This document shows positions 1 to 11,769 of a DNA stretch of 64,000 nt, piece after piece. Position 1 is the stretch's first letter, and the number at the start of each line of letters is the position of its first letter. The position numbers and the translations under genes were made by a program. The DNA comes from Rhexocercosporidium sp. MPI-PUGE-AT-0058 (lineage: Eukaryota > Ascomycota > Leotiomycetes > Helotiales), in the NCBI GenBank assembly GCA_020746875.1, contig JAGTJL010000006.1:1984001-2048000 (forward strand). Reading direction: 5' to 3'. A model generated the notes under the pieces. It saw only the letters and a program-made list of their open reading frames with translations. It had not been told where the DNA came from and ran no database searches.

Positions 1-1932
1 CTTCTCTTGAAGCTTTTAAACAGCTGAACTTGCTGTATTCAAAACGACGCTCTGACTTCAGCATGAAAGGCAGATGCAGAAGGGCCTCGACTATATCAAT
101 GATTAGCACATATTTTCTTAGTCGCTCCTTGAGCTTTGGCACCACGGTTGCGGCTTTCCGAGCTCTCATTTCAGAAGGAAAAACCACAGGGAAGTGAAAC
201 GTACGCTGGAAGAACCAGACCTGAGCCATTAATCTGTCGAATGTGAGGGCTGCTTCCCGAGTTCTGTCGTTGACGACCATATCTGGAATCGCCCACCAAC
301 TTGCGGGCATCTCTTTGGCAAGACGGTCAAGACCTTCGTCAATTTCTTGAGTAGTAGCGTAGGCATGGGTGCTGACACTTTCATTTCTCTCTATAATACG
401 TGTTGACAGATCACACATCTTCCTGGCGAAAAGCAGATCTTTATCAATATCGGGGTTGTCAAATGTCTCCTCGAGATTGTACCCAGGGTCAGCAGCTCCA
501 GCAGGGAGTCCAAGGAGCAGTGCCTATGCCGCGTTAGAACCGTGTCGATCGCTGTCAGGTGAGCATGAAATGTGCTGTAGCTTACTAGATATCGATCACC
601 CTGCGTCATTTGTAGCCACATGAGCCTGCCCCCTTCGATACCTGTATCTGGCTTGTGTATTCCCATCAGTTGGCCGATATTCATTGCTCTTCGGAAAGTC
701 ATCCAAGCTCTTCGAGGATTGCCTGTGCCGGAAGTAAGTATCGTAGAATACTGTATTGCCTCAGAAGACATGGTAGTATACCAGAAGGTTTCATGCTACT
801 CGAGGACAGTTGATCACCAACTTACCTGCATTGATGTGGAAGGCACCCAGAAGGACTAAAGTTTCCAACCCATTTAAAGTACTGACAAGCTCGTCATCTG
901 AAGCTACCAAGCCTTGAACCGTTACTATCATCTTCTCCATCCGCGCCTGAGGGGATGGGTAAAGATGCAGCCTCGATTTGTCAAATTCGGGATCAAGCTG
1001 CTGAAGACAGACCGCAATGTACATGAGAGTCCGTGCGATCTTGGTCGGATGCTGCTTCGAGAGCTCAGCTAGATTCGATGTCATTGAACTGACGTTGTCG
1101 GTTTTCGAAGTTGCCCGGTTTTCGAGAGCATGTGTCAAAAACCAAGAAGAGCTAGAATGAATGATCATGTTCGTCTCATTCTGTGGTGGCAGAAGATCTA
1201 CAAGAATTTGGCGAATCCTCTCATTCTTAGGAGGCCTGCAAGACGAGGTTTTTGTAGATGCCGCCTGGGACACAGGAGTTTGCGATACGGAATTGTCTCG
1301 ACGGCCGAGCTACGATGTATCAATTAGCCACAAGCAATGACAGGGCAGGTTTTAAGGTCCAGGCCACGTAATTAAAATGTGCCGCAAACTTACTATTGGA
1401 CTATCGAATATGGTGATGATGGGTGTACTGCTGGAGGGGTCGGATCCAGATGTTGTGAAAGGAGTGAGAACATCATTTCCGATTGACTCTGGTGTCATCA
1501 TCTTCTGAGCTTCTTCCTCTTCTTCATATGCAGAGATCTTTGCAAGGAGAGTCTCTAGCATGACTTCCATCCGGCCAAGTCTTTCTCCGACTTGATTCCC
1601 ATTGTTGGATGGCTCTCGCTCTTCGGGATACTCTTGACTGAGGCATGTGGTACCCCGCGACAAACATCCTGCACAGACAGGAACATCTTCAGAGCTTAAC
1701 TGACAGCGGACCTTCCTTCTCTTGCCTTCAATTTAAGTTAGAGGATCGAGACTTCAGTAGCGATCGGGACCCGCACAAAGATCGTACAGACACCATGAAG
1801 TGAAGGAGTGTAGCACCTGTGAGATCGGGCGTACTTACATTCCCAGCAACTACGAGTCCCTTTCCGCACCCTCTTCCGCGGTGGCTCGTCTACTACGCTC
1901 GGCGGACCAGACATGATGTCGTGTTCAAGCAT
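1..1932 (-). CDS. Zn2Cys6 fungal transcription factor, 3' part outside window
   Basis: Nuclear DNA-binding regulator; target unknown. The start is the ATG at 1930-1932; in-frame codons above it have no ATG. Exon 1 (1839-1932) ends inside the zinc cluster, and exon 2 (1394-1725) completes it. The six cysteines at residues 29, 32, 39, 49, 52 and 59 have the canonical x2-x6-x9-x2-x6 spacing, preceded by a basic RKRVRK stretch. A short heptad-like and acidic segment follows (about 1500-1590), then the fungal middle homology region, recognisable from 'RRAWMTFRRAMNIGQLMGIH' and 'LLLGLPAGAADPG'. Further introns lie near 1314-1393, 734-826, 524-577 and 94-213. The last one joins '..WFFQ' to 'LEALLHLPFML', a conserved motif of this family. 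The gene runs off the left edge, so the C-terminus is not visible. It is divergent from the next regulator. Confidence 0.85.
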
Positions 1933-2698
1933 CTGAGGGTCTAAAGATGCAGCCAACTGTTGTAGCCTCGTTCGTATCGTGAAAGTTGAAAAGGTGGTAT
2001 CCAGCGAGCGGACACTTCAATGCTAGGCCGTGTCCCGCAATGAAACTTTACATTCAAGAATCGGGCAGTGCTTGCGATTGTAGACAATTGCAATGAACAC
2101 AACACAAGAACGAGAGATACGGACAGAGAAAGTGTGCAAATGAAGGGAAGGCGGACAAAGGAGTTAAACGTTATCTGGTCTAAAATTCGTCAGCAACGAC
2201 CAGAACCACAGCCTCGTCAGGTGATCTGTTCCGCCGAACCGGCGGTCCGCGTTCTCTGCATTTCTCATTGGTCTCCGCCTGCGCCTCACACTGGGATTCG
2301 CTTGCAGGGGCTCCAAGGTGATCCTGGGTATGTTAAGAATCCGAGACTCCTCTTCTGAAAATGAGTAAGCCGCGTCTGCATCCTCCAGGCTGAACACATC
2401 TCACAGTAGTCGTTCGTTTTGCTCCGCTTGAAGCCTTATCCGAATATTTTGTTTTGATGTGTAGGATATGGTATATGAAAGATATACGACTCGTGTCGCA
2501 GAACCAGCAAAAAAGGAGTAATCAAGGCTCGAGGCGAGGCGGGTATTTTAACCTAAAGGGATTAAAATCATCAAAGTGCATTTGTCATGGCTTGGCGCGG
2601 CCGCTCACAGTTCGTGCGGACAAGCTACAGCCATCATGAATCCTCTTCCACGACCTGGTATCTCCATGGAGAACAGAACATCTCGTCTTCTGTGAGCC
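1933..2698. promoter_or_regulatory. Shared promoter region between two divergent Zn2Cys6 genes
   Basis: This 766-bp gap separates the two start codons and must hold both promoters. A CGG-N-CCG type half-site pair is visible around 2230-2250 (the stretch around 'cgccgaaccggcggtccgcg'), the kind of triplet arrangement that zinc-cluster proteins bind. It could serve auto- or cross-regulation, but this is inference from motif shape only. No supported ORF lies inside. Confidence 0.4.
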
Positions 2699-5600
2699 AT
2701 GACCATTGCAAACGACCAAATAATGGATGCGCCTAAGCGCGTAGGCCAACGCGCTGGTCGACTAACGCGGCGGCGGTAAGTCTTCTCTTCAGTCCGGATT
2801 TATCTACGAACCTGGAAACCAAGATTTTATGTCTTGTTCTTGACCCTCAAATCCAAAATATATGTTAATTATACATGCTAATTCAATGGCCAGGCTTCCT
2901 CTTTCATGTGGTAAGGGTCCTTGGTATCATTGTGTAGATTAGATCAAGCCCTTTGATATCGATTTAGTGAAGTCACGCTAATCACACAAATTCTTGCAGT
3001 TGCTTGTCGAGTTAGGAAGTATGCCAGTGCTCTCTAATCTTCTTCTTCTTCTTCTTCTTCTTCTTCTTCATCAACGTTCCTTATCTTCCGAGACCGCGTG
3101 TTTACCCAAATCCAGGTTGAAATGCAACCGGGAGAAGCCATGCCAGAATTGTGTTGTCAGGGGAGAATCCAATGCGGCTTCTTGTACCTATGCAGAGAAG
3201 CCCGACAAGAAAACCCCAGGACATTCCGATCCCCGATCCGATGCAGAAGAGATGCGAAAAAGGTTGAATCGCCTCGAGGATTCGATTTTGTCCATGATGT
3301 CCAGCGACACAGTAAAAGGGGACGGCCCAGCATCCGACGAAGCGAACGGAGACACGGTAGCTGGCCCACAGCGCATTTCCGTTGATACGCGAAGTACAGC
3401 TTGGGATGCTATCTTGAATGAAATCGGAGGCATAAAAGAAGCTTGGAGCGAAGATAATGACAAGATTGAATTGACCGATAGTGCCCAACCATCACGTCGC
3501 CCTGCTAGAAAGCATCGACCTGGCCTCCTGGCAGGGCTCACTGCACCTCCTGATCGATTCACCATATTGCAGTCTCTTCCTCCCAGAGAAGCCGCTGATA
3601 AGCTCCTCCTCCATTTCTTCGACTCCTACAATCCATGCATTCCGGCAAGATGTGAGCTGGTATGAGACACTTGCCTGAACCAAACTGACTCCCGATAGAT
3701 GTTCTTCACAAAACTACATTTCTGAGACAGGTATGTTCTCTGGTCAGGCCACAGGTTACCTTTGCTAACCTACGTGTAGTATAGTCAACATTGGGCCAAT
3801 CCGTCCAAAACCAGTATCATTTGGTAAGCCCCTCCGGCCTGAAGATTGTCATGATTCTGAAAAATCTACGACCCTGAAGTGCCGGACGCCGCCGAAAGTC
3901 AGCACTATATAAAATATTTATCCTAACTCTAGTCTAGGATCGGACTGTTGTACTCAATATTCTGTCTCGCCATGCAGTCCTACACCAGATCCAATGAGGT
4001 TCCCCTTGAATATCAAGAAAATGCTCCCGAACTGGCGGAGCTGTATAGAATCCGAACGGCTCAATGTCTTATCATAGCAGATATTACTAAGCCAGTGAGT
4101 ACTTCCCCAGCGGTGTATCTGATGCTCTTCTGTGCCACAGTCAGTGGTCCCCTTATGCTTCTAGAGGCCAGAGAGGCATTAACGAACAGCGTCCGAAACA
4201 AAAGAACTATCAGAACCATCTGCTTGTAAACACTGATAGGTGCAGACCGACCTCATGATCGAGACTTTAGACTTACACTCTTTTGCGGAATACAACAGTG
4301 ATCAGGTCAGCAATCTTATTTCCTCTTTCTTTAGTGCAGTGGTCGCCGAATCCTCGGGGCAGTCTATCTCGTTTAAAAAAGCCCGGCATCCATATCAGCC
4401 CTTGGGGTATTTCATCGCAGCCCATGCTAACTGCCTGACAAGGACGGCGATATTGGAACGTCTGTACTCTCGGGAATGATGATGAGACTAGCTCTGCAGC
4501 AAGGCTATCATCGAGACCCATCACAAATACCGGGCATTTCAGTCTTCCAAGGTGAGATGAGACGTCGTATATGGAGCGCTGTTAATCAACACGAGTAAGT
4601 CACGACTTTAATGTCGTCTGCAGTCCTTTAAGAGTCGACTCGGAAGTTCCAAGTATGAAACCCGAACAGTAGTTAATATGCTTTAAGGCTTCTTTGGTCC
4701 GTACAGATCGGCCTTCCCAAAGCGATCAGGTATGCAGAGACTGACACAGAATCACCGCGCATTCTGTATGAAGAAGAGTTGTACGAGGATATGACAGAAC
4801 TGCCCCCGTCCCGCCCTTTGACGACTGATACCGAAGTGTGTTACCAAGTCGTCAAGTACCGTTTGATGAGAGGTTATGGACGAGTCGTTGAGTTTGTTCA
4901 CATTCTGGAGCCGCAGCCATACGAAGAGGTCTTGAAATTGGATCTGATGCTGCTGGAAATACAGCAGATGATCCCAGCGCATCTACAATTTGGCACACTA
5001 GAAGAAATGAGGAATGATCTAAGTTCTCGGATCATGGAAAAGTTCATCCTCAGGTCTTTCTGGCATAAGTCGGTCTGTATACTTCATCGCAAGTACTGGG
5101 ATTCGGCACCTACAGATACTCCACAAAATGCGCAATGGGCATATTCACGGAAGAGTTCGCTAAGTTCTGCCCTTGCCATGCTTGAACTTCAGAACACTAT
5201 GCACCAAGCTGCCGCACCTGGAGGCTGTATGAGCAAGATGAAGTGGTAAGTGCAGCGCCTCGGGCAATGCTCATCCCTAAGCCCCATTACATAAGTTTAG
5301 CAGAACAGACCACTGAAACTGTGAATTCGCGCTCCAGGTACCACTTTTCTATTACAAACCATGACTTTCTACTCGCAGCTATGATTATCTGCCTGGATTT
5401 GATGAGCGTAGATGTCCCTGAGTGTCTCATGCCACCAGAGCAAAAGCTGGATGCTATCAGGAGGTCCCGAGCCATATGGCTAGAAATTGTCAACGATTGC
5501 CGAGATGCAAAAAGGGCCGTGAAAGTGCTGACCGCTGTACTCGAGAAATTGTGTAAGAAATTCACGTACAGCGCCAGTGCTACATCGAGATCTTCTCCTC

Positions 5601-6020
5601 AAAGTCTTGCTTCTATACCTGTAGCATTCACACCAGCCAATCAGAACAACCAGAATGTCGATTCATTGAGGTACAATGCCTATTTCACGGACCATGTTGG
5701 CCTTGGAATGCCATTATCATCTGAAGAATCACCTTCGAATGGTGACAGCCTGATGCAGGACAACTTCCTAGATGTTTTCAACACGGACTTGACAATGCCC
5801 TCGGATTTTGATTGGGTTAGTTCGAGCCCTGTCACGGATGGCACAAAGCTGACACGAGAAACAGAACGGATGGGACCAGTTCCTCGCAGGCCAATCACAT
5901 CAACTGAATCAGGATCTTGCTGGCCATTTCGACGCTCAACTAGGAAATGGATTCATGCCTCCTGCAGACGTCAAATGGCCTCTGAGTTCATATATTGGCT
6001 CGACTTCTAACGACATATGA
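2699..6020 (+). CDS. Zn2Cys6 fungal transcription factor with zinc cluster split by microexons
   Basis: Nuclear zinc-cluster regulator. Exons near the start are 2699-2775, 2894-2910 (17 nt), 3000-3018 (19 nt), 3116-3651, 3699-3730, 3780-3823 and 3938 onward; phases agree at each junction. The spliced zinc cluster has cysteines at residues 31, 34, 41, 47, 50 and 61 (x2-x6-x5-x2-x10). Its core is split over four exons. The middle homology region is seen from 'PREAADKLLLHFFDSYNP' through 'IGLLYSIFCLAMQSY' and beyond 4240. A simple (CTT) repeat at about 3042-3070 lies in the third intron. At the end an intron 5816-5864 restores a frame reading 'NGWDQFLAGQSHQ', stopping at 6018-6020, 10 bases past the stop of the unspliced frame. 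Exon joins between 4500 and 5340 are less certain. It may co-regulate with the divergent neighbour. Confidence 0.82.
3042..3070 (+). repeat. (CTT)n microsatellite in an intron
   Basis: About ten CTT units lie between the 19-nt microexon and the following exon of the Zn2Cys6 gene. The unspliced frame would read this as a leucine run, but the splice sites on either side place it in an intron, where it may lengthen the polypyrimidine tract. Confidence 0.85.
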
Positions 6021-6122
6021 ACTTCATTCCATGGCAGGATCGAACAATGAGGAGCAATGAATCATGAATAGCTTCTGTGTCTTGTGCTCTGTTCTCCATT
6101 TCCAATAAAATATCATACACGA

Positions 6123-6967
6123 TCATCCAGAAATCCCGAACTGTGTCAAGATTGGCTGGAAAGCACCTCTCCATGCACCGATCCCCATCGCAGAAAACCC
6201 AGTTCCGATCTCCTTATCCCCACCCTTCTCGAATGCCGCGATCGTAACGTCCATGTAATCCTTCAGTGGCATAGGAGGATGAACAGGCTTCTTCTTCTCA
6301 AGTGCCGCCTTGATGTTCTCCTCCCGAAAGTGATTGTCCAACTCTGTCTCGACGTATGGGGGAGCAAGCTCTATCAAAGCCACGTTGGTACCCGCCAGTT
6401 GCGTTCTAAGGGACACGTTGAAGTTGTGAAGACCGGCTTTGGTGGCGTTGTACACTGGGTATTGTGGGAGGGGAATGTATGCCAACCCAGACTGCATGAA
6501 ATCAGCACTTTACTCCAAAAGGTCACTTCTTGAGCAATTGTGCTTACCGTGACAGTGATGAACGTCGTTGGTCTCTTCAAAGCTAACAGGTGTGGAACAG
6601 TGACTCTAGCAATGACTAGCGGAGCAGCCAAGTTCGTTATGATCTCCGAGACAATCAAATCAGTATTGACAGCTGCTGTGCTCGTGAAGTCGCCGAGCTC
6701 CATCTTCCCAGCGCAGACGAAGATGCTGTCGAGGTCGGGGAAGGACTTGAAGATGCTGTTCAAGTTGGATTCGATTGATGACATGTCTGAAATATCCATC
6801 TGGACTATCTCGAGGCCCTTGAGTTTGGCCTGAAGGGCATTGAGACGATCGATACGACGACCCGCGGCGATGACTGTTTTGCCGACACTGTGGAAGTAAT
6901 GGGTGAAGGCTTCCCCGATACCAGAAGTGGCCCCAATAATGAGGATATTGCTAATATTGGCTGTCAT
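6123..6967 (-). CDS. Short-chain dehydrogenase/reductase (DltE-like)
   Basis: Predicted NAD(P)(H)-dependent oxidoreductase of about 262 residues, the usual size for a classical SDR. Two exons (6548-6967 and 6123-6491) join at 'TTFITVT-SGLAYIPLPQY' by a GTAAGC donor and a TGCAG acceptor. The cofactor motif GATSGIG is at residues 12-18 just after the start. The 'VCAGKMELG' segment corresponds to the NNAG region, and the catalytic YNATK is at residues 154-158. The threonine and serine just before the 'SGLAY' loop match the active-site serine region. No signal peptide or membrane helix is seen, so a cytosolic enzyme is likely; the substrate is unknown. It is convergent with the upstream Zn2Cys6 gene (102 bp between stops), which gives no proof of shared function. 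Confidence 0.88.
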
Positions 6968-7999
6968 CTTGAGATTGCAATGGCTGAACTTGTTGTTTGT
7001 TGTTGGTTGTGTGTAGAGACAGATCTGAGTATCTGAAGGATGATTGTAATGTGCCTTCTCTTCAAATGGGCAACTCCTCACTCTTATACCTCCCATTCAC
7101 GAGTCCAAATGCATATCTCGATATCGCCTGAAAGATACAAGACTTCGTGAAGTTCTAAACTCCGTAGAAGCCACATGTATTACCAATACCAAAAGAGGCT
7201 CTGTCATCTGTGGAATTTCAAAATGTCCGAATCCGATCCTGGACACTTTGACTTGTAGACTTGGCTAGCATCTGATTCGTTACCTCTTTCATTGAGTTCA
7301 AGATCCAAGAAGTCCACGCCGCGAACACGCTGCTCGTCACCAGCATGTAGCTATGTACTATATACGCTTTGTGTAAATTTCAGGGTTGATACTCGTTGAG
7401 TTTCCCTGCAAAGTTCAGTATGTCCATGGAATTAAGAATCTTGTCGAAGTTCCACCCAATTACATCTATGAACCTCGGGTTTTCTGGCGTTAAGGACTGG
7501 ACTTAAGTAATTTTCTAGCGAAGCACAACCTTGTCTAATCTCATGAGATGATTGTGGTGTATAGATGGCTTTGAATTGAGTCAGCACATAAAACTTACCA
7601 CATTTACGCAACGTGCAAATCACGCTTTCGTTCTCTAGAAGCAAACGAAAGCTGAAAGCGATTGTGTAAATGTACCTAGGTACTGAGTATTGTTATTCCA
7701 TCGAGGAAACCTACGAGGTAGAAACAGAATAACGACCCCCACGTGACCGTTGGTTTCTACCTTAATTTAGGATCTATGCCTCAGGCCCTGATACACCGAG
7801 CTCCATAGAAGTTCGAACAGTCCAAAGCTGAACGAATAATCAACAGCCCATCTCTACACATAGCTTATTCGACACGGCTTCAATTGAGATCAGAAGGGAT
7901 TCATTCCTATTCGGCAGTCAATCTACATTCCAATTCGCAGATACTATTGGACGACGCGCAAGATCTACTCAAGGCTGACACGGCCATTCAGTGTAAACA
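6968..7999. other. Intergenic region between SDR and CTNNBL1-like gene
   Basis: About 1 kb separating two divergent genes; it must hold both promoters. Short open frames here (for example 7432-7644 on the minus strand) lack homology that I can recognise and lack intron or codon support. I see no repeat or RNA gene. Confidence 0.5.
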
Positions 8000-9912
8000 A
8001 TGTCTAGCCTCGATGATTTATTCAAGGTATGCAACCATGCTCAAGCTTCGGCAGGACGCAGGATTAACCAGAACTCCAGAAGCCAGCTCTGCCAAACAAC
8101 AAGAGAAAGCTAGAGGCATCTCGAGACCCAAGTCAGCTCTTCCAACCCCCCTTCAAAATACAGTACCCTAACACCCCCAGACGAAATCTACAAATCCGCG
8201 AAGCTTGCCCCGAATGGCCATGCGAAAAGCAATGGCAAGCAAGCAGCCGTTGCAGATGAAGACGACGATATGGAAGCTGGCCCCTCTGCTCCCGACGACG
8301 AAGAAGACTACGGCCCAGATATACCAGATGATGAGGAAGGCCGATTTTTTGGCGGCGGAGTCACACAAGAGGAAAACGAGATACTAGACTACATGGATGG
8401 ACAGGAACCTGCGGAGACCGTACCGGAGAAAATCGATTCGGCATGGTTGCGGAAACTGGCATTGAATTTCGAAAAGAAGATCTCAAAGAATGCAGAACTA
8501 CGAGCGAAGTTCGAGGGAGACCCGCAGAAATTCATGGGCAGCGAGGCGGATTTGGATGCGGATATAAAGGCGTTGAGTATCTTGACCGAGCACCCTGAGC
8601 TTTATGGGGAGTTTGCGAAGCTGGGGTGCGTAGCCAGCTTGGTGGGATTATTGGCACATGAGAATACGGACATTGCGATTGATGCGGTGGAAATAATCAG
8701 TGAGTTAACGGACGAGGATGTTGAGGCTGAGCAGGAGCAGTGGGATGAGATAGTCGATGCCATGGTCGAAGCTGATCTTCTGGACTTGTTGGTTTCAAAT
8801 TTCGCAAGATTCAACGAGTCAAATGAGTCGGATCGCAGTGGGGTTTACCATGCGCTGAGTGTCCTGGAAAACATGGCATCGAGGACATCACTGGCAGAGA
8901 AGATCGGACAGGATACTACGGTGTTGAAATGGTTGCTTGGCCGGATACCGAGGAGGGAATCGCCTGTGTCGCAAAACAAACAATATTCCGCAGAGGTTCT
9001 CGCGATCCTATTACAATCTTCATCCATCAATCGGCGGAAACTCTGCGAGTTGGATGGCGTGGATCTGCTCCTCCAAATCTTGGCTGCTTACCGCAAGCGA
9101 GACCCCTTGAAAGGAACCGAGGAGGAAGAATTCGTGGAAAACATCTTCGACTCGCTTACCTGCGTTGTTGACGAGCCGGAAGGAAAACAAAAATTCGTCG
9201 AAGCCGAAGGTGTCGAGTTGTGTCTCATCATGATCAAGGAAGGCAAAATGAGCAAATCTAGGGCACTGAGGTTAATAGATCACGCTCTGGGCGGACAAAG
9301 CGGCGCGGAAGTATGTGAGAAGTTGGTCGAAGCAGCAGGTTTAAAGGTTGTCTTTGGCATGTTCATGAAGAAGCAAGATGGCCAGACCACGGAACATCTT
9401 TTAGGCATTTTCTCTTCACTACTGAGACTACTGCCTGCAAACTCTGCGGGGAGGATACGAACACTGGCGAAATTCGTGGAGAAGGAATATGAGAAATTGG
9501 GCAAGTTGGTGAAGCTTAGAAGAGATTATGCGGCGAGATTAGATGCCGTGGATAAGGAGATTAGGGCGGAGCAGGCCAACATGGATGCAGAGGAGAGAGA
9601 GGAAATGGCAGATGAATGGTTGGGCAGACGTCTCGATGCGGGCTTGTTTTGCTTGCAGACTATTGATGTTGTTTTGGCTTGGTTGGTTGCCGAGGACGAT
9701 GGTGCCAAGAAGAAGATTGAGAGCCTTCTTACGGACCGGGATGAGTCTCTAGCAGTGGTGAAAGCCACAATACAAGGTAAGTCACCCCCTCGTTTTATCG
9801 TGGGAGTAAGACTAATATTGTCACAGAGCAACTCGATACAATAGTTGGCGATACAGAGGAAGAGACATGGACGAAAGATATGCTGAACGCATTGATTCAG
9901 TTCTTGACGTAG
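8000..9912 (+). CDS. Beta-catenin-like protein 1 (CTNNBL1) family, armadillo-repeat spliceosome protein
   Basis: Nuclear armadillo-repeat protein associated with the Prp19/CDC5L spliceosomal complex in other eukaryotes. Exons 8000-8026, 8114-9776 and 9827-9912 sum to 1776 nt (591 residues). The first exon encodes only nine residues; its intron ends at an AAAGCTAG acceptor, giving a frame through 'PPDEIYKSAKLAPNG', which resembles the start of other fungal members. An acidic stretch follows (about residues 60-85). The body has 'ALSILTEHPELYGEF' and 'LVGLLAHENTDIAIDAVEIISELTDED', hallmarks of the family's first repeats, and the C-terminus carries 'AEEREEMADEWLGRRLDAGLF'. The last exon adds 'QLDTIVGDTEEETW' before the stop. 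The length fits the family. Alternative: another ARM protein, but the motif order argues against it. Confidence 0.9.
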
Positions 9913-10104
9913 CCCAATGGGAACAATGTACCAAGAATTCTCCTCCAATCAAGTGACATCCTACCATGTGATTATGTTCAGCTAATTATTGGTATTTGTA
10001 TGTATTCCTTGAGCTTCGCCACTGTGCCGCTAACATTTGCATTACACCCTTCAACATGTCCTTGAGGACTGTCTCTTATCCGTTGTCCAAATCTCATGGA
10101 AATA

Positions 10105-11769
10105 TTACATAGCATCGCCTTCAACTCGCAGAGCCGCACTCTGCTCTTCCAGGGTCCCTATACCAATCGCACGCTCTTCACCACTCTTGGCATTGTCCTC
10201 TGTGATCAAGCCCCCAGTCCATATCAGACATGGAATAGCCCCAGAGACGCCAAAGAGTGCCAGTGACCAAGCCACTGTCCCCCAGCCTGCGGACTCGACG
10301 ACATATGTGATTTCCGCCGCCAGTGGAGCATTCACCAATGTTAACGTGATACCAATTAGAAAGAGCAGTGCACAACGAAGCACCTTCTGACCAAGGCTGT
10401 CGTATGTGACGAGACTCAACAGTACCCAGAACGGAACTGCTAGCATGAATCCGATAACTGTCAACCATCGAGGCCCATACTTGTCGGAGGCCCAGCCAAC
10501 GAGCGGTGCTGCGAAGCCTGGAACCATGATAGCTAGGAATATTAGTCCTGCGCCTGTCGAGTTCCAACCGAATGTACTGTACGCTCTACGTAAAGTGGTA
10601 TGACAGAATCGCATGCGGACAATTGTGATCCCTGTACGGTCTACCCCCATAAGGCAGTCAGGAGGCGCCGAGACTTTAGTAGATTGAACACGGGTGGCCA
10701 ATTTGTTGGTTGTCGATAAGGTGTGGGTGTACTTTGGCCTTCAGGGATCTTGCGATCATCGGGATGTGTCCCCCCCGAAGCCACATGCTCAACATCCTCG
10801 GGACTTGCCTCCCCTGACTTCGTTCCCTCTCCAATAGCGCCGGCAGTCGAGATCCCTAGCTTGTCCTCCCCCAACTGCTCGGTGTGCTGAGGCTCTTGCC
10901 GATGCCTGAAGGCGTCTATGCCGAGCTTTTCGAAACCTTTGAACATTCCTTCGGGGCCAGAAACCTCATCCGACTCGACAGCTTCGGCTTTCAGCCATTG
11001 CTGTGCAATTTTCTTCTCGATCAATACCATCCGGAGCAGTATGTCCAGGGCGATGAGACCAAACGCCATATAGAAAACAGGGTAGTATCCGGCTCTCTCA
11101 TACACAATGCCACCCAGGAGCGGAGCGAGCAAAATACCAACGCTCATGCTGATGCTAACATAGCCTAATATTTGACCAATATCCTTCTGGCCTATAGTAT
11201 CTACAAGTAGTGCCTTGCCAACAGTCCAAACAATGGCAGCACTGAGGCCCTGCAAGATGCGCCCGACAATAAGCAAAGCAACAGTACGCGCCAAACCTGG
11301 AAAGTAGTGGATTCAGTAATACGTTCGGGTATGTTTCAAGAATGGGATAGGCTATGTTTCCAGTAGAGGTGTGGTTATACAGAAGTAGAAACTGCGTGCT
11401 TGCCAAATACTTACACAACATAATCGTTGCACCAAGCAATGCAAGCAACCCTATCAGCAGTGGCAACCGCCTTGTCGACGACTTATCCGCGTACCATCCT
11501 GCTAGTGGAGAAACAACTAACAACGCAGCTCCGTAGACGGCCAGGAGAATAGAAACATAAGATTGAACTGAAGATTGCGGTACTAAAGCTCGTGATGCGA
11601 GCGCAAATGGGATGACTGGGACGATAATCCCATACAAAAAGACGTCGGTGGAGATCGCAATGCAAATCGTTACAAGTATGAATGTTTTTGAGGACCGTAC
11701 GGAGAGAAGATATGGTGGGGATGTGGCGTCCATTCTGCCTCCGGAGAGGAAGTCCTTTACTCGTTGCAT
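10105..11769 (-). pseudogene. MFS transporter, probably a decayed gene
   Basis: Related to fungal major-facilitator drug or amine transporters. The first part is sound: ATG at 11767-11769, a helix-rich N-terminus 'TDVFLYGIIVPVIPFAL', an 'LAGWYADKSSTRR' loop-2 motif, and a spliced join '..IMLC-LARTVALLIVGRILQG'. After 'RRLLTALWG' the frame meets TAG at 10641-10643. Immediately beyond, the same frame still encodes the conserved 'DSVIPLYVERT'. The reading frame then has to change at a tandem GTACA-GTACA (about 10574-10583) to give 'TFGWNSTGAGLIF'. Further on, 'AAEITYVVE' runs straight into 'SAGWGTVAWSL', missing roughly 40-50 residues (one to two helices) that relatives have there. I infer three independent lesions. 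A functional but differently spliced gene is possible, but a GTAG donor at 10641 would delete conserved sequence. Confidence 0.72.

Noticed and set aside
2994..3115. Leucine-repeat N-terminus on the Zn2Cys6 gene
   Set aside because: The Leu run is a CTT microsatellite inside an intron; splice sites on both sides give the expected zinc-cluster sequence instead.
1..11769. Secondary-metabolite or catabolic gene cluster (two regulators, SDR, MFS)
   Set aside because: A housekeeping splicing gene (CTNNBL1-like) sits among them, the MFS gene looks dead, and no backbone enzyme is present.
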